Under the pieces are notes generated by a model that saw only the letters and a list, made by a program, of their open reading frames with translations, did no database searches and was not told the DNA's origin. The position numbers were made by a program, and so were the translations under genes. Shown here piece after piece: positions 35,467-43,359 of a stretch of DNA of 64,000 nt. The number at the start of each line of letters is the position of its first letter. Positions within the stretch are counted from its first letter, which is position 1. Source of the DNA: Armatimonadota bacterium. GTDB lineage: Bacteria; Sysuimicrobiota; Sysuimicrobiia; Sysuimicrobiales; Humicultoraceae. The stretch covers positions 1-64,000 of the forward strand of contig JAVHLY010000010.1 in assembly GCA_031081585.1 (NCBI GenBank), in the 5' to 3' direction.

Positions 35467-36615
35467 ATGCCACTGCGTGACCTGCGTCCCCAGCGTACCC
35501 GGCGCAGCCCCGAGGAGCTGCTGCGTCACCTCCGTACCTTCGAGCTGGTCCCCCGCTTCTCGGTGGGGGTCTGGTACTTCTCCCCCATGGCCAGCCGCTT
35601 CCACGAGCCCTACGGGCCCGCGGTGGACCTGCCCGCCCGATTGGAGCGCGTCGCGGCGCTGCGGGACTACGGCGTGGAGGCGGTCGAGGCCCACTACCCC
35701 AACGAGATCAGCGAGGCCACGCTCGACCTCTGGCGGCAGTTCACCCGCGACACCGGCATCCGGCTGCTCACCATCGTCCCGGGGCTATTCGCCGACCGGG
35801 AGTTCGAGTTCGGCTCGCTCTCCTCCCCGCTGCCGGAGGCCCGGGAGCGCGCGCTGCAGCGGACCATCGCCGCCCTGCGCCTGAACCGCGAGCTGGACAC
35901 CGACTTCGCCATCGTCTGGCCCGGGATCGACGGCTACGAGAACCCCTTCGGGGTGGACCTGGCGGCCATGCGGGAGCGCTTCGCTGAGGGCCTGGCCGAA
36001 GCCATGGACGCCGTCCCCGGCGTGCGCATCGCCTTCGAACCCAAGCCCTACGAGCCGCGCGGGCGCATCCTCTACGGCTCGACGGCGGAGGGGCTCCTGC
36101 TGGCGGCCCGGGTGGAGGAGCGGCTGCGGGCGCCGGAGAACCGGCGGCTGCTCGCCGAGGGTCACGCGCTGCTGGCCCTCAACCCGGAGACGGGCCACAT
36201 GCTGATGGGCTATGAGGACCTGCCCTACGCCTTCAGCCTGGTGTGCGAGTACGGGCGCCTGGCCCACTCCCACTGGAACAGCCAGCCGCTGGGGAACTAC
36301 GACCAGGACCTGGACGTGGGCGTCGTGGCCCCGGAGCAGCTGGAGGCGGCGCTCTATGTGCTGAAGCTGCACGGGTACCGGGAGCACTTCGGCATCGACG
36401 TCAACCCGGAGCGCCTCCCGCCGGAGACGGCGGTGCGCAACTCCATCGACGCCATCCGGGCGGCGGCCGACCGGGTGAACGGGCTGGACCACGAACAGGT
36501 CCTCTGGGCGGTGACGCACCCGGACCGGGCGCGCGGCTGGCTGGAGGCCTACCTCATCCGGGTCCGCGCCTCCCGCCCGGAGCGCCTGCCGCCGCTCCCG
36601 CCGCTGCCGCGTTAA
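35467..36615 (+). CDS. xylose-isomerase-like TIM-barrel sugar isomerase
   Basis: 382 residues of the xylose isomerase-like superfamily. RFSVGVWYF, AVEAHYPNEI, RIAFEPKPYEPRG (Glu/Lys of the metal site), NPETGHMLM and HSHWNSQPLGNYDQDLDVG line the active-site barrel. This motif set is that of a dedicated family of predicted aldose/ketose isomerases distinct from classical XylA. It is divergent from the FruK-like kinase. GGGAGGGGTGGG precedes the ATG. The substrate cannot be fixed; a pentose or hexose is likely. Confidence 0.8.
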   Translation: MPLRDLRPQRTRRSPEELLRHLRTFELVPRFSVGVWYFSPMASRFHEPYGPAVDLPARLERVAALRDYGVEAVEAHYPNEISEATLDLWRQFTRDTGIRLLTIVPGLFADREFEFGSLSSPLPEARERALQRTIAALRLNRELDTDFAIVWPGIDGYENPFGVDLAAMRERFAEGLAEAMDAVPGVRIAFEPKPYEPRGRILYGSTAEGLLLAARVEERLRAPENRRLLAEGHALLALNPETGHMLMGYEDLPYAFSLVCEYGRLAHSHWNSQPLGNYDQDLDVGVVAPEQLEAALYVLKLHGYREHFGIDVNPERLPPETAVRNSIDAIRAAADRVNGLDHEQVLWAVTHPDRARGWLEAYLIRVRASRPERLPPLPPLPR

Positions 36616-36673
36616 GCCCGGCCATCGGCCCGGGGCCGCCACGCCCGCCGGACGATCCCGGGGGACCTCCGCC

Positions 36674-38206
36674 TCAGCCCCCTCGGGCGCCGGTGGGTGC
36701 CACGTCGCCGACTTCCCCGAAGATCTGGCGGTAGAGGTCCTCGCCGTAGCTGGTCGGCAGCGGTTCCCCCGGGACCAGCCTGAAGGTCCGGTGGCCGTCG
36801 GGCTCGCGGTGGGCCCGCAGGAAGAGGACGCCGCCGGGGCACCTCTCAGTGAACCCGTGGGCCAGCTCGTAGGAGTGGGTCACATAGAACACCCTAACGC
36901 CCGCTTCCACCAGGGCACGGACGATCCCGCCGGCGATCTCCGCCCCCTCCCGTTCGTTGGTGGCGGCGAAGGACTCGTTGAAGAGCACGAGGGAGTGCGG
37001 GGTCAACCGGCCGACGATGGTCCGCATTCGGTCCAGCTCCTCCTCCCACTTCCCCCGCTGCATGGCGGGATCTTCCTCCCGACGGTAGTGGGTGAAGAGC
37101 CTCTCGCAGAGGCTGGCCCGGAAAGCCTCGGCACCGACGAACATCCCGCACTGCATCATGAGGTGCGCCAGACCGACGCTGCGCAGGAACGTGGACTTGC
37201 CGCCCTGGTTGGCTCCGGTGATCACGACCAGGGGCACGTCGTCCGCGTCCACGTCGTTGCCGACCACGCGGCGCTCCAGGCGCAGGCTCAGAGCCACGTC
37301 GTAGAGGCCATGGCAGGAGAACCGGTGTCGGCCGGGCGGGAGCGGCTCGGGAAAGCACACCGGCTCTCCCTTCGCGACGAGCCGCTCCCACAGGGTCAGG
37401 CACCCGAGGTAGAAGGCCAGGGCCTCCCGCAGGGTCGTGAAGAACCCCAGGATGTGGTCGGCCGCCTGGGCCAGGACGTTGGCGGCCAGGTTGAGACCCC
37501 GGTCCCGTAGGTCCGCGAGGGCGCGCAGTCCGCTCTCGTCCCGGTCGGGGACGACGACGGTGTACGCGGCAGCGCGGTCGAAGCCCGGGACCCACTGCCG
37601 CCACCCGCCCCGGTGGGTAGGGGGCCGGCGCAGCGTATAGTCCCGCCCCTTGTTGCCCGGCCCGAGCCGCGCGCTGACGAACACGCCATGGCGGAACTGG
37701 AGCTGTCGCAGGTGGCCGGCGACCCGCTGCAGGTAGTCCTCGCTCAGGTCGCGCTTGAAGGTGGCGAAGAGGTCCCGAAAACCCTCCGAAGCGAACTCGT
37801 CGGCATGGGCCTCGGCGATGGCGCGCAGCTGCCTGAGCTGGCGCAGGAACAGCTGCATCACCTCGAGGGCCCCGTGCAGGATACCGGCGGGGTAGCGGAA
37901 GAAGGCGCTCCGGTAGACCTTCCGTTCACCGGTGATCGCTTCCAGCGCCACCGCGTAGAGCTGCCTGACCACCGCCGGATGGGCCAGGCAGTCCTGGAGG
38001 ACCCGCTGCCGGTAGGTGATCGCCTCGGGGTCGGTCAGGCTCGCCAGCATCACCGAGCGCGCCACCTCGGCGAGGAAGGCGTTGCCGCCGGCCATCGTCT
38101 CCCAAAGCGTCTCCAGCCCGAGGTCCTGCGCCAGGTCTGCCGCGTGCGGTGGCACCTCGCGGGTCCAGCCGACGTCCCCGTCCGGGTGCAGCAGGCGGAC
38201 GTTCAC
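36674..38206 (-). CDS. MutS-like ATPase, second of a tandem pair
   Basis: 510 residues, far shorter than mismatch-repair MutS (about 850). It has only an alpha-helical core/lever region (about 20-300) and a MutS-type ATPase domain (about 320-500); the mismatch-reading N-terminal domain is missing. Walker A is GANQGGKS (331-338). Walker B reads SLVLFNES, with Asn410-Glu411 where MutS has Asp-Glu. FAATN replaces the GxGTs signature, and VTHSYEL is the H-loop. The GTG overlaps the stop of the paired gene by 4 bases. Both lie downstream of a fluoride riboswitch and a cation antiporter. A heterodimer of the two is likely. Confidence 0.85.
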   Translation of the reverse strand: MNVRLLHPDGDVGWTREVPPHAADLAQDLGLETLWETMAGGNAFLAEVARSVMLASLTDPEAITYRQRVLQDCLAHPAVVRQLYAVALEAITGERKVYRSAFFRYPAGILHGALEVMQLFLRQLRQLRAIAEAHADEFASEGFRDLFATFKRDLSEDYLQRVAGHLRQLQFRHGVFVSARLGPGNKGRDYTLRRPPTHRGGWRQWVPGFDRAAAYTVVVPDRDESGLRALADLRDRGLNLAANVLAQAADHILGFFTTLREALAFYLGCLTLWERLVAKGEPVCFPEPLPPGRHRFSCHGLYDVALSLRLERRVVGNDVDADDVPLVVITGANQGGKSTFLRSVGLAHLMMQCGMFVGAEAFRASLCERLFTHYRREEDPAMQRGKWEEELDRMRTIVGRLTPHSLVLFNESFAATNEREGAEIAGGIVRALVEAGVRVFYVTHSYELAHGFTERCPGGVLFLRAHREPDGHRTFRLVPGEPLPTSYGEDLYRQIFGEVGDVAPTGARGG

Positions 38207-39738
38207 CGGGCCAGGCGCTCCTTCAGGCGTTCGTAGCTCAAACCGTACTGCTCGGCGATGGCCGCCGCGTAGGCGCGCCCGTCCGCCGGGCGGCGCACGA
38301 TCTTGAACGTCCGCCGGGTGGGGTTGGCGGGATCGACCGTGCTCACCATGCTCACCGTCTGGTCTCCGAGGGCGGCCAGCTCGTCGACGAAGGTCACCCA
38401 GACCCCCAGCAGGTCGAGCGCCAGGAACCGCTCGAGCACCCGCCGGCCCAGGAACCGGGCATCCCGCAGGCTGGTCGAGGTGAAGGCCTCGTTCACGATG
38501 ACCAGGCTGCGGGGCGTGGCGCGCGACAGGATCTCGCGCAACCGGAGCAGGTCGTCCTGGAGCTTGCCCCGCAGGTTCTCGACCCGCTCTTCCCGCTCGA
38601 AGTGGGTGAAGAGGCGGTCGCACAGGAAGAGGCGGGCCGCCGTCCCGGGCACCGGGCACCCCAGGCTGGCCAGGTAGTGCAGCTGGCCGACGGTCCGGGC
38701 GAAGGTAGTCTTGCCGCCCTGGTTGGGGCCGGTGACGACCATGATGCGCTCGGGTCCCCGGAGGGCGAAGTCGTTGCACACCACCGGCCGTCCCTCGCGG
38801 ACGAGCCGGTCAGCCAAGGCCAGGTCGTAGGTGTCGCGCGCCGCGATCGCCTTGGAGCGGTCGGACACGTCGGGATAGCAGAAGCGCAACCCTGCCGCCG
38901 AGAAGCGGCGGCAATGCTCCAGGTAAGCCAGGTAGAATTGGACCTCCCGGTCGAAGTCGGCGACCACGCGGTCCAGGAAGTCCCGGTAGCCCTCGCAGTA
39001 GCGGTGGAGGGCGCCGAAGACCTCGGGGTGGAGCAGGGCCACGCGCTCCAGAACTGCGGCCTCGACGTGGTTCATCTCCGGCCAGTCGCGGATGTCGACC
39101 CGGTTGTCCTTCGTTGGGCCCCGCCGGAACCGCTGAAAGGTAGCCTCCACATCCGCCGCATAGTCCCCCTCTCCCGCGTACCGGGCGACGCGGATGCGGT
39201 TGCCGTGGATGTGCAGGGAGTAGGTGACGCCTGCCAGGTCCTGGCGGAGCCGGGCGGTCTCGGCGGCGAGCGCGGTAAACCCGGGCGACCCGGCGTACCC
39301 GGCGAGATACGCCCGCAGGTCCTGGAAACCGCGCGACCGCAGGTCGAGGCCGCCGAGCGCCCGGCAGAGATCTCCGACCGCATCGAGGTACGTGGCGACC
39401 GCCTCCAGGAACCAGCGCTCCTGCTGCAGGGGATAGCGGAGCTTGGCGGCCCGCGCCAGCTGCCCCCGCACCGCGCGCATCCGGTCGGCAAAGGTGCGCA
39501 CCACCGCCTCCAGGGCCGTGCTTTCCAGGTCCCGGAAGACCTCGTGCCGGTACGCGATGCTCTCCAGGTCGGGCAGCGGGGTGTGGAAGAAACCCTGGAG
39601 CCGGTACTCGCTCCGGCCAGCGGTGACGGCCTCGACCACCTGATCGAGGTGCAGGTCGCGGAAGCAGTCCGGGGCCTCCGCGTCCTCCGCGGCGGCCCGC
39701 TGCTCCGGCCGGAGGAAGAGGATGCTGTGGACGCCCAT
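38203..39738 (-). CDS. MutS-like ATPase, first of a tandem pair
   Basis: 511 residues with the same layout as its neighbour: helical core (about 50-300) and MutS-type ATPase domain (about 325-511), no mismatch-binding or connector domains. Walker A is GPNQGGKT (337-344). Walker B is SLVIVNEAF with Asn416-Glu417, again Asn in place of the Asp of MutS; FTSTS replaces the usual glycine-containing signature. CDRLFTHFEREE and its counterpart CERLFTHYRREE in the partner show common ancestry. GGCGGAGCGGTC precedes the ATG. It starts 27 bases after the antiporter stop, so all three share a transcript. Confidence 0.85.
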   Translation of the reverse strand: MGVHSILFLRPEQRAAAEDAEAPDCFRDLHLDQVVEAVTAGRSEYRLQGFFHTPLPDLESIAYRHEVFRDLESTALEAVVRTFADRMRAVRGQLARAAKLRYPLQQERWFLEAVATYLDAVGDLCRALGGLDLRSRGFQDLRAYLAGYAGSPGFTALAAETARLRQDLAGVTYSLHIHGNRIRVARYAGEGDYAADVEATFQRFRRGPTKDNRVDIRDWPEMNHVEAAVLERVALLHPEVFGALHRYCEGYRDFLDRVVADFDREVQFYLAYLEHCRRFSAAGLRFCYPDVSDRSKAIAARDTYDLALADRLVREGRPVVCNDFALRGPERIMVVTGPNQGGKTTFARTVGQLHYLASLGCPVPGTAARLFLCDRLFTHFEREERVENLRGKLQDDLLRLREILSRATPRSLVIVNEAFTSTSLRDARFLGRRVLERFLALDLLGVWVTFVDELAALGDQTVSMVSTVDPANPTRRTFKIVRRPADGRAYAAAIAEQYGLSYERLKERLAR

Positions 39739-39764
39739 GACCGCTCCGCCCCCGCCTGCGCCCT

Positions 39765-40937
39765 CTACTCGTCCCCTTCCGCCGCGGCCGGGACCAGGAC
39801 CCCCGCTGCCGACTCCCCCGCGGCAGCGCCGCCGGCCGACGGCGAGAACCAGCGCTGGGCGACCAGCGTGGGGACGACCGCGGTGGCGATCACCGTCGTC
39901 ACCAGGAGGGAGAACTGGGTCCGGTCGAGGATGCCGGCCTGCAGGCCGTACAGTGAGGAGATCGTCCCGAAGGTCAGGCCGGTGCTCATCAACAGGGTGA
40001 GGTAGACGGCGCCGACGGGAGCGGAGCGCCGCGCCGCCGGCAGCACGCCGGCGAACTTCAGCGCCACCTTGACCGCGAAGAGGAGTCCCAGGGTCCTCAG
40101 GCTGGCGGCAACGGCGGTGAGCTGCACGTTCAGTCCGGCCTTGATAAAGAAGAAGGGCGTGAGCATGGCGAAGGCCACCACCCGGAAGCGGCGCTGCGTG
40201 TCCGGGTGCGTGGCGAAGATGCGGGAGAAGGCCAGACCCAGGACGAAGGCCGGCAGGACGGCATGGCTGTCGGACCGCTGCCCCAGGTACATGAGCGCCA
40301 GCAGGGCGGCAAAGGCGCCCTTGATCTCCGCCTCGATGATGCGGCCGCCGTAGCGCCTGAAGATCCAGGGCTGCAGGCGCGGCATGATCAGCACGATGGC
40401 CACCGCCACACCCACGAACCCTGCCATCCAGACCGTCGGCGTGACGAAGAGGACACTGAGGGCGGCGGCGGTGCCGAAGTCGGTGACGAAGGTGCTGGCC
40501 ATGAGGAGCTTGCCCAGCGCCGTGTGGGTGAGACCGGTCTCGACCAGCACGGCGTAGACCACCGCCAGAGAGGTGGTGGAGAGGGCTACGCCGGCAATCC
40601 GGCTGGCCTCGGGCGTCCAGTGCAGCCCCCACTGCGCCACGGCCCAGGCGCCGGCGAATGGCAGGAGGAAGGAGAGGCCGCCGATGAGGAGGCTCGGCCC
40701 GAGCTGCTCGCGCAGGACGTCCGTGTCGACTTCGGCTCCGGCGAGGAAGGTGAGGACGATCCCGCCAAAGCCGGCCAGGTAGTCGACCCACGGGGTAGTG
40801 TGCAGGCCGAGGAGGTTGCCGCCCAGGACCCCCAGCAGGATCTCGACCAGCGCGACGGAGATGCCGAGCTCCACCGAGGCGATGGTGGCCAGGAAGATCA
40901 GCAGCCCCAGGACCGTGGCAGTCCAGGCGTCCGTCAT
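39765..40937 (-). CDS. monovalent cation:proton antiporter (CPA2/KefB-like), under a fluoride riboswitch
   Basis: 390 residues with about a dozen hydrophobic segments. LTFLAGAEVDTDVLR and STTSLAVVYAVLVETG lie in the transport core, and FFFIKAGLNVQ and STGLTFGTISSLYGL mark the KefB/NapA-type CPA2 family. There is no C-terminal TrkA-N domain. Sitting directly behind a fluoride aptamer, it probably takes part in fluoride or linked H+/Na+ (K+) homeostasis; antiporters of this type are among the gene classes reported downstream of such riboswitches. GGGAGAGGGGC precedes the ATG. The ion is inferred. Confidence 0.88.
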   Translation of the reverse strand: MTDAWTATVLGLLIFLATIASVELGISVALVEILLGVLGGNLLGLHTTPWVDYLAGFGGIVLTFLAGAEVDTDVLREQLGPSLLIGGLSFLLPFAGAWAVAQWGLHWTPEASRIAGVALSTTSLAVVYAVLVETGLTHTALGKLLMASTFVTDFGTAAALSVLFVTPTVWMAGFVGVAVAIVLIMPRLQPWIFRRYGGRIIEAEIKGAFAALLALMYLGQRSDSHAVLPAFVLGLAFSRIFATHPDTQRRFRVVAFAMLTPFFFIKAGLNVQLTAVAASLRTLGLLFAVKVALKFAGVLPAARRSAPVGAVYLTLLMSTGLTFGTISSLYGLQAGILDRTQFSLLVTTVIATAVVPTLVAQRWFSPSAGGAAAGESAAGVLVPAAAEGDE

Positions 40938-40959
40938 GCCCCTCTCCCGAAAACGGCAA

Positions 40960-40996
40960 CTGGCGCGACCCCTGCGCCGGGCAGGGTCCGCGCCAG
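40960..40996 (-). repeat. second leader hairpin between riboswitch terminator and antiporter start
   Basis: On the minus strand, CTGGCGCG and a following GC-rich segment pair with a downstream near-complement ending GCGCCAG. This gives a stem of about 16 bp with one mismatch and a 5-base loop. It follows the fluoride terminator directly and ends 13 bases before the purine-rich GGGAGAGGGG (40946-40937 side). It could be a backup pause or terminator (a short TTTT occurs a few bases later) or an mRNA-stabilising element. Confidence 0.45.
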
Positions 40997-40998
40997 CG

Positions 40999-41027
40999 AA
41001 AAAGCCCCTACCCGCGAGGGTAGAGGC
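40999..41027 (-). terminator. intrinsic terminator of the fluoride riboswitch expression platform
   Basis: On the minus strand GCCTCTACCC pairs with GGGTAGGGGC around a TCGC loop (10 bp, one T-G wobble) and is followed by TTTTT at 41003-40999. The left arm reuses the GCCUC bases that form the aptamer pseudoknot. The two structures are therefore mutually exclusive: ligand-bound aptamer should prevent the terminator and turn the operon on. Confidence 0.88.
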
Positions 41028-41067
41028 TATCAGCCGTGAAGGCGGTTATCGGCGAGCCTCATCGCCG
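41018..41067 (-). promoter_or_regulatory. fluoride riboswitch aptamer (crcB motif)
   Basis: Read on the minus strand, this 50-base element matches the fluoride aptamer part by part. P1 is CGGCG/CGCCG (41067-41063 and 41054-41050). The conserved GAUGAGGC lies inside it, followed by a linker with AACC, a small stem-loop, then GGCUGAU and GCCUCUACC. GAGGC can pair with GCCUC as the ligand-stabilised pseudoknot. The similarity to the Thermotoga aptamer used for structure work is near base-for-base in the conserved positions. It lies between a consensus promoter and an overlapping terminator, 5' of the antiporter/MutS-like operon. Confidence 0.93.
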
Positions 41068-41085
41068 CGTGCCGATTTACCATGA

Positions 41086-41114
41086 AGTGTAGAAGGGCAG
41101 GCGGGGGCTGTCAA
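41086..41114 (-). promoter_or_regulatory. sigma-70-type promoter of the fluoride operon
   Basis: Minus strand: a perfect -35 TTGACA (41114-41109), a 17-base spacer and -10 TACACT (41091-41086). Transcription should begin near 41079, about 12 bases before the aptamer, which agrees with a short riboswitch leader. The plus-strand gene at 41230 is divergent; no comparable promoter is seen for it. Confidence 0.75.
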
Positions 41115-41229
41115 TGCACGGCCGGCTTTGCGGGGGCGCCGGCCACACCGACTTCGACATTGACCGCCGGCCGGAGTGGAGGGCACCGCGGAGAGACGTC
41201 GAAGACTACCCCGCGCCCGCACATGCACC

Positions 41230-42294
41230 ATGGCTGAGACGCCGGCGACGCAGTCCACCGAACCGCTGGCCGCGACGCAGGAGGCCCGCCGGCTGGAGCT
41301 TTCCTACGAGCTGGCCATCCTGGCCGCACTGGTCCTGCTCATGGCGCTCATCACCCTGCGGGCGCCCCGTTTCCTGCAGACCGACAACCTCTTCCAGATC
41401 GCCCGCAACTTCTCGTTCATCGCCGCCGTCGGGGTGGGCGAGGCCCTGGTGATCCTCACCGGGCGCGGGGGGATCGACCTCTCTGTGGGCTCGGTGGTCA
41501 GCCTGGGCGGGGTGGTGGCCACCAAGCTCCTCAGCCTGGGCCAGCCCCTGCTGCTGGCCATGGTCGCCGGCACCGCCGCCGGCGTGGGGGTGGGGCTGGC
41601 GAACGGCCTGCTGGTGACGAAGGCCAGGATGACGCCGCTCATCCCCACGCTGGGCATGCTCTCCGTGGCCGGCGGGCTCGCCCTGGTGATCACGCGGGGC
41701 TTCCCCATCACCGAACTGGGACCGCAGGCCGACCTCTTCGTGGCGCTGGGCGCCGGCTTCGTCGGCCCCGTGCCCGCGCCCGTGATCTACATGGCGGTGG
41801 TGGTGCTGGTGGGCTGGATCGTCACCACCCGCACGCCCTTCGGCTACGACCTCTATGCCGTGGGCGGCAACGAGGACGCGGCCCGCGTCGCCGGTATCGA
41901 CGTCGACCGGGTGAAGCTCACCGCCTACGTCGCCAGCGGCGGCCTGGCCGCCCTCACCGGGATCCTGCTGGCGGCCCGCCTCTCCGTGGGCGACGCCACC
42001 CTGGGCCAGGGGATGGAGCTGGGGGTCATCGCCGCCGTGGTCATCGGCGGAGTGAGCCTGCTGGGGGGACGGGGGTCGATCCTGGGGCTGGTCATCGGCG
42101 CGGCGTTGATCGGGGTGCTGCAGAACGGCATGGTGCTGATGGGGGTCCCGGCCTTCTGGCAGCAGGTGGTCATCGGTGCCACCATCATCGTGGCGGTGCT
42201 GCTCGACCGGGTGCGCCTGCGCCTGGTGGCGGCGGCGGCGCAGGCGGCCGCGGCTCCCGCCGGCGCGGCGCCCGGAGCGGTCGAGGGCCGCTGA
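41230..42294 (+). CDS. sugar ABC transporter permease (third system)
   Basis: 354 residues, RbsC-type permease with an N-terminal cytoplasmic extension and an Ala/Pro-rich tail. ALVILTGRGGIDLSVGS, YAVGGNEDAARVAGID and AAVVIGGVSLLGGRGS are the family motifs. It leads an operon whose order (permease, binding protein, single-domain ATPase, kinase) resembles Frc-type systems. The ATG at 41230 has no clear ribosome-binding site. Confidence 0.9.
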   Translation: MAETPATQSTEPLAATQEARRLELSYELAILAALVLLMALITLRAPRFLQTDNLFQIARNFSFIAAVGVGEALVILTGRGGIDLSVGSVVSLGGVVATKLLSLGQPLLLAMVAGTAAGVGVGLANGLLVTKARMTPLIPTLGMLSVAGGLALVITRGFPITELGPQADLFVALGAGFVGPVPAPVIYMAVVVLVGWIVTTRTPFGYDLYAVGGNEDAARVAGIDVDRVKLTAYVASGGLAALTGILLAARLSVGDATLGQGMELGVIAAVVIGGVSLLGGRGSILGLVIGAALIGVLQNGMVLMGVPAFWQQVVIGATIIVAVLLDRVRLRLVAAAAQAAAAPAGAAPGAVEGR

Positions 42295-42371
42295 GCCCAG
42301 ACGCCGGAGGGGAGGTGAGACGACAGCACGACACGGTGTGGCAGGCATGAGTCGCAAAAGGGGGTGGACGT

Positions 42372-43337
42372 ATGCGAACCATCTGGCTGCGCGTCCTGCT
42401 CGTCGGGGTCCTCCTGGGGAGCCTGGCGGGACTCCATCCGGTCGAGGGGGCGGCTCGGCCCGTCTTCGCCGTCGTCCCCAAGGCGATCAACAACCCGTTC
42501 TTCAACCAGGTGCGCGACGGCTGCATGGAGGCAGCCAAGCGCCTGAACGTCACCTGCGAGTTCACGGGGCCGGAGCAGACGGAGATCGCCCCGCAGATCC
42601 GCGTGCTGGAGGCGCTGGTGGCCCGGAAGGTCTCCGGGCTGGCCATCTCGCCGGTGGACGGCAAGAGCGTCGTACCCGTGATCAAGAAGGCGATGGCCGG
42701 CGGGATCCCGGTCATCACCTTCGACTCGGACGCGGCGCCGGAGTCCGGCCGGCTGGCCTTCGTGGGGACGGACAACGAGGCCGCCGGCAAGGAGCTCGGC
42801 CGGCTCTTCCTGCGCTTCGCCCCCAACGGCGCCACCTACGGCATCATCACCGGGGGCCTGGGAGCGGTGAACCTGAACCAGCGCATCAAGGGGTTCAAGA
42901 GCGTCGTCACCGACACCAGCAAGTACCGGGAGGTCAGCGGCTCGCCCTTCCCCAGCAACGACGACATCAACCGGGCCGTGCAGCTGGTGGAGCAGATGAT
43001 CACGGCCAACCCCAACCTCACCGCCATCGTCATGGTGGGCGGGTGGCCGCTCTTCGCCCCTGAGGCGTACAAGAACGCCGTGAAGAAGAAGGAAGCGGAC
43101 ATCAAGGCGGGACGCTTCACCGTCGTCTCCTTCGACACCCTGGAGCCGGAGCTGCGGCTGGTGAAGGAGGGGTTCGTCTCCGGGCTCGTGGGGCAGCGTC
43201 CCTACCAGATGGGCGTGCGGTCCATCGAGCTGCTCAACGACATCGTGGTCAAGAAGATGAAGCCGGCCCAGACCTTCTACAACACCGGCGTGGACATCGT
43301 CACCCGGGAGAACGTCGACCGGTTCCTCCAGAAGTGA
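42372..43337 (+). CDS. sugar ABC transporter periplasmic binding protein (third system)
   Basis: 321 residues with a signal peptide (1-25) and a type I binding fold: FAVVPKAINNPFFNQVRDGC, EFTGPEQTEIAPQIR, ISPVDGKSV, ITFDSDAAPESGR and VGTDNEAAGKELGRL. It is of the RbsB/FrcB kind and serves the 41230 permease. The ATG follows GGGGGTGG. The sugar is unknown; the xylulokinase two genes on hints at a pentose or pentulose-yielding substrate. Confidence 0.9.
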   Translation: MRTIWLRVLLVGVLLGSLAGLHPVEGAARPVFAVVPKAINNPFFNQVRDGCMEAAKRLNVTCEFTGPEQTEIAPQIRVLEALVARKVSGLAISPVDGKSVVPVIKKAMAGGIPVITFDSDAAPESGRLAFVGTDNEAAGKELGRLFLRFAPNGATYGIITGGLGAVNLNQRIKGFKSVVTDTSKYREVSGSPFPSNDDINRAVQLVEQMITANPNLTAIVMVGGWPLFAPEAYKNAVKKKEADIKAGRFTVVSFDTLEPELRLVKEGFVSGLVGQRPYQMGVRSIELLNDIVVKKMKPAQTFYNTGVDIVTRENVDRFLQK

Positions 43338-43359
43338 GGGATGGCGGCGGGGCCCGCCC

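Noticed and set aside
29180-36615. Sulfoquinovose (sulfo-EMP) type pathway, because an isomerase, a PfkB kinase, a class I aldolase and an epimerase-like gene occur together
   Set aside because: There is no GH31 sulfoquinovosidase, no sulfolactaldehyde reductase and no sulfonate exporter, and the aldolase and isomerase belong to other families.
38207-38779. Upstream extension of the second MutS-like ORF (701 codons in total)
   Set aside because: The extra part is antisense-quality, low-complexity sequence inside the paired gene. A GTG at 38206 overlapping the partner's stop fits better.
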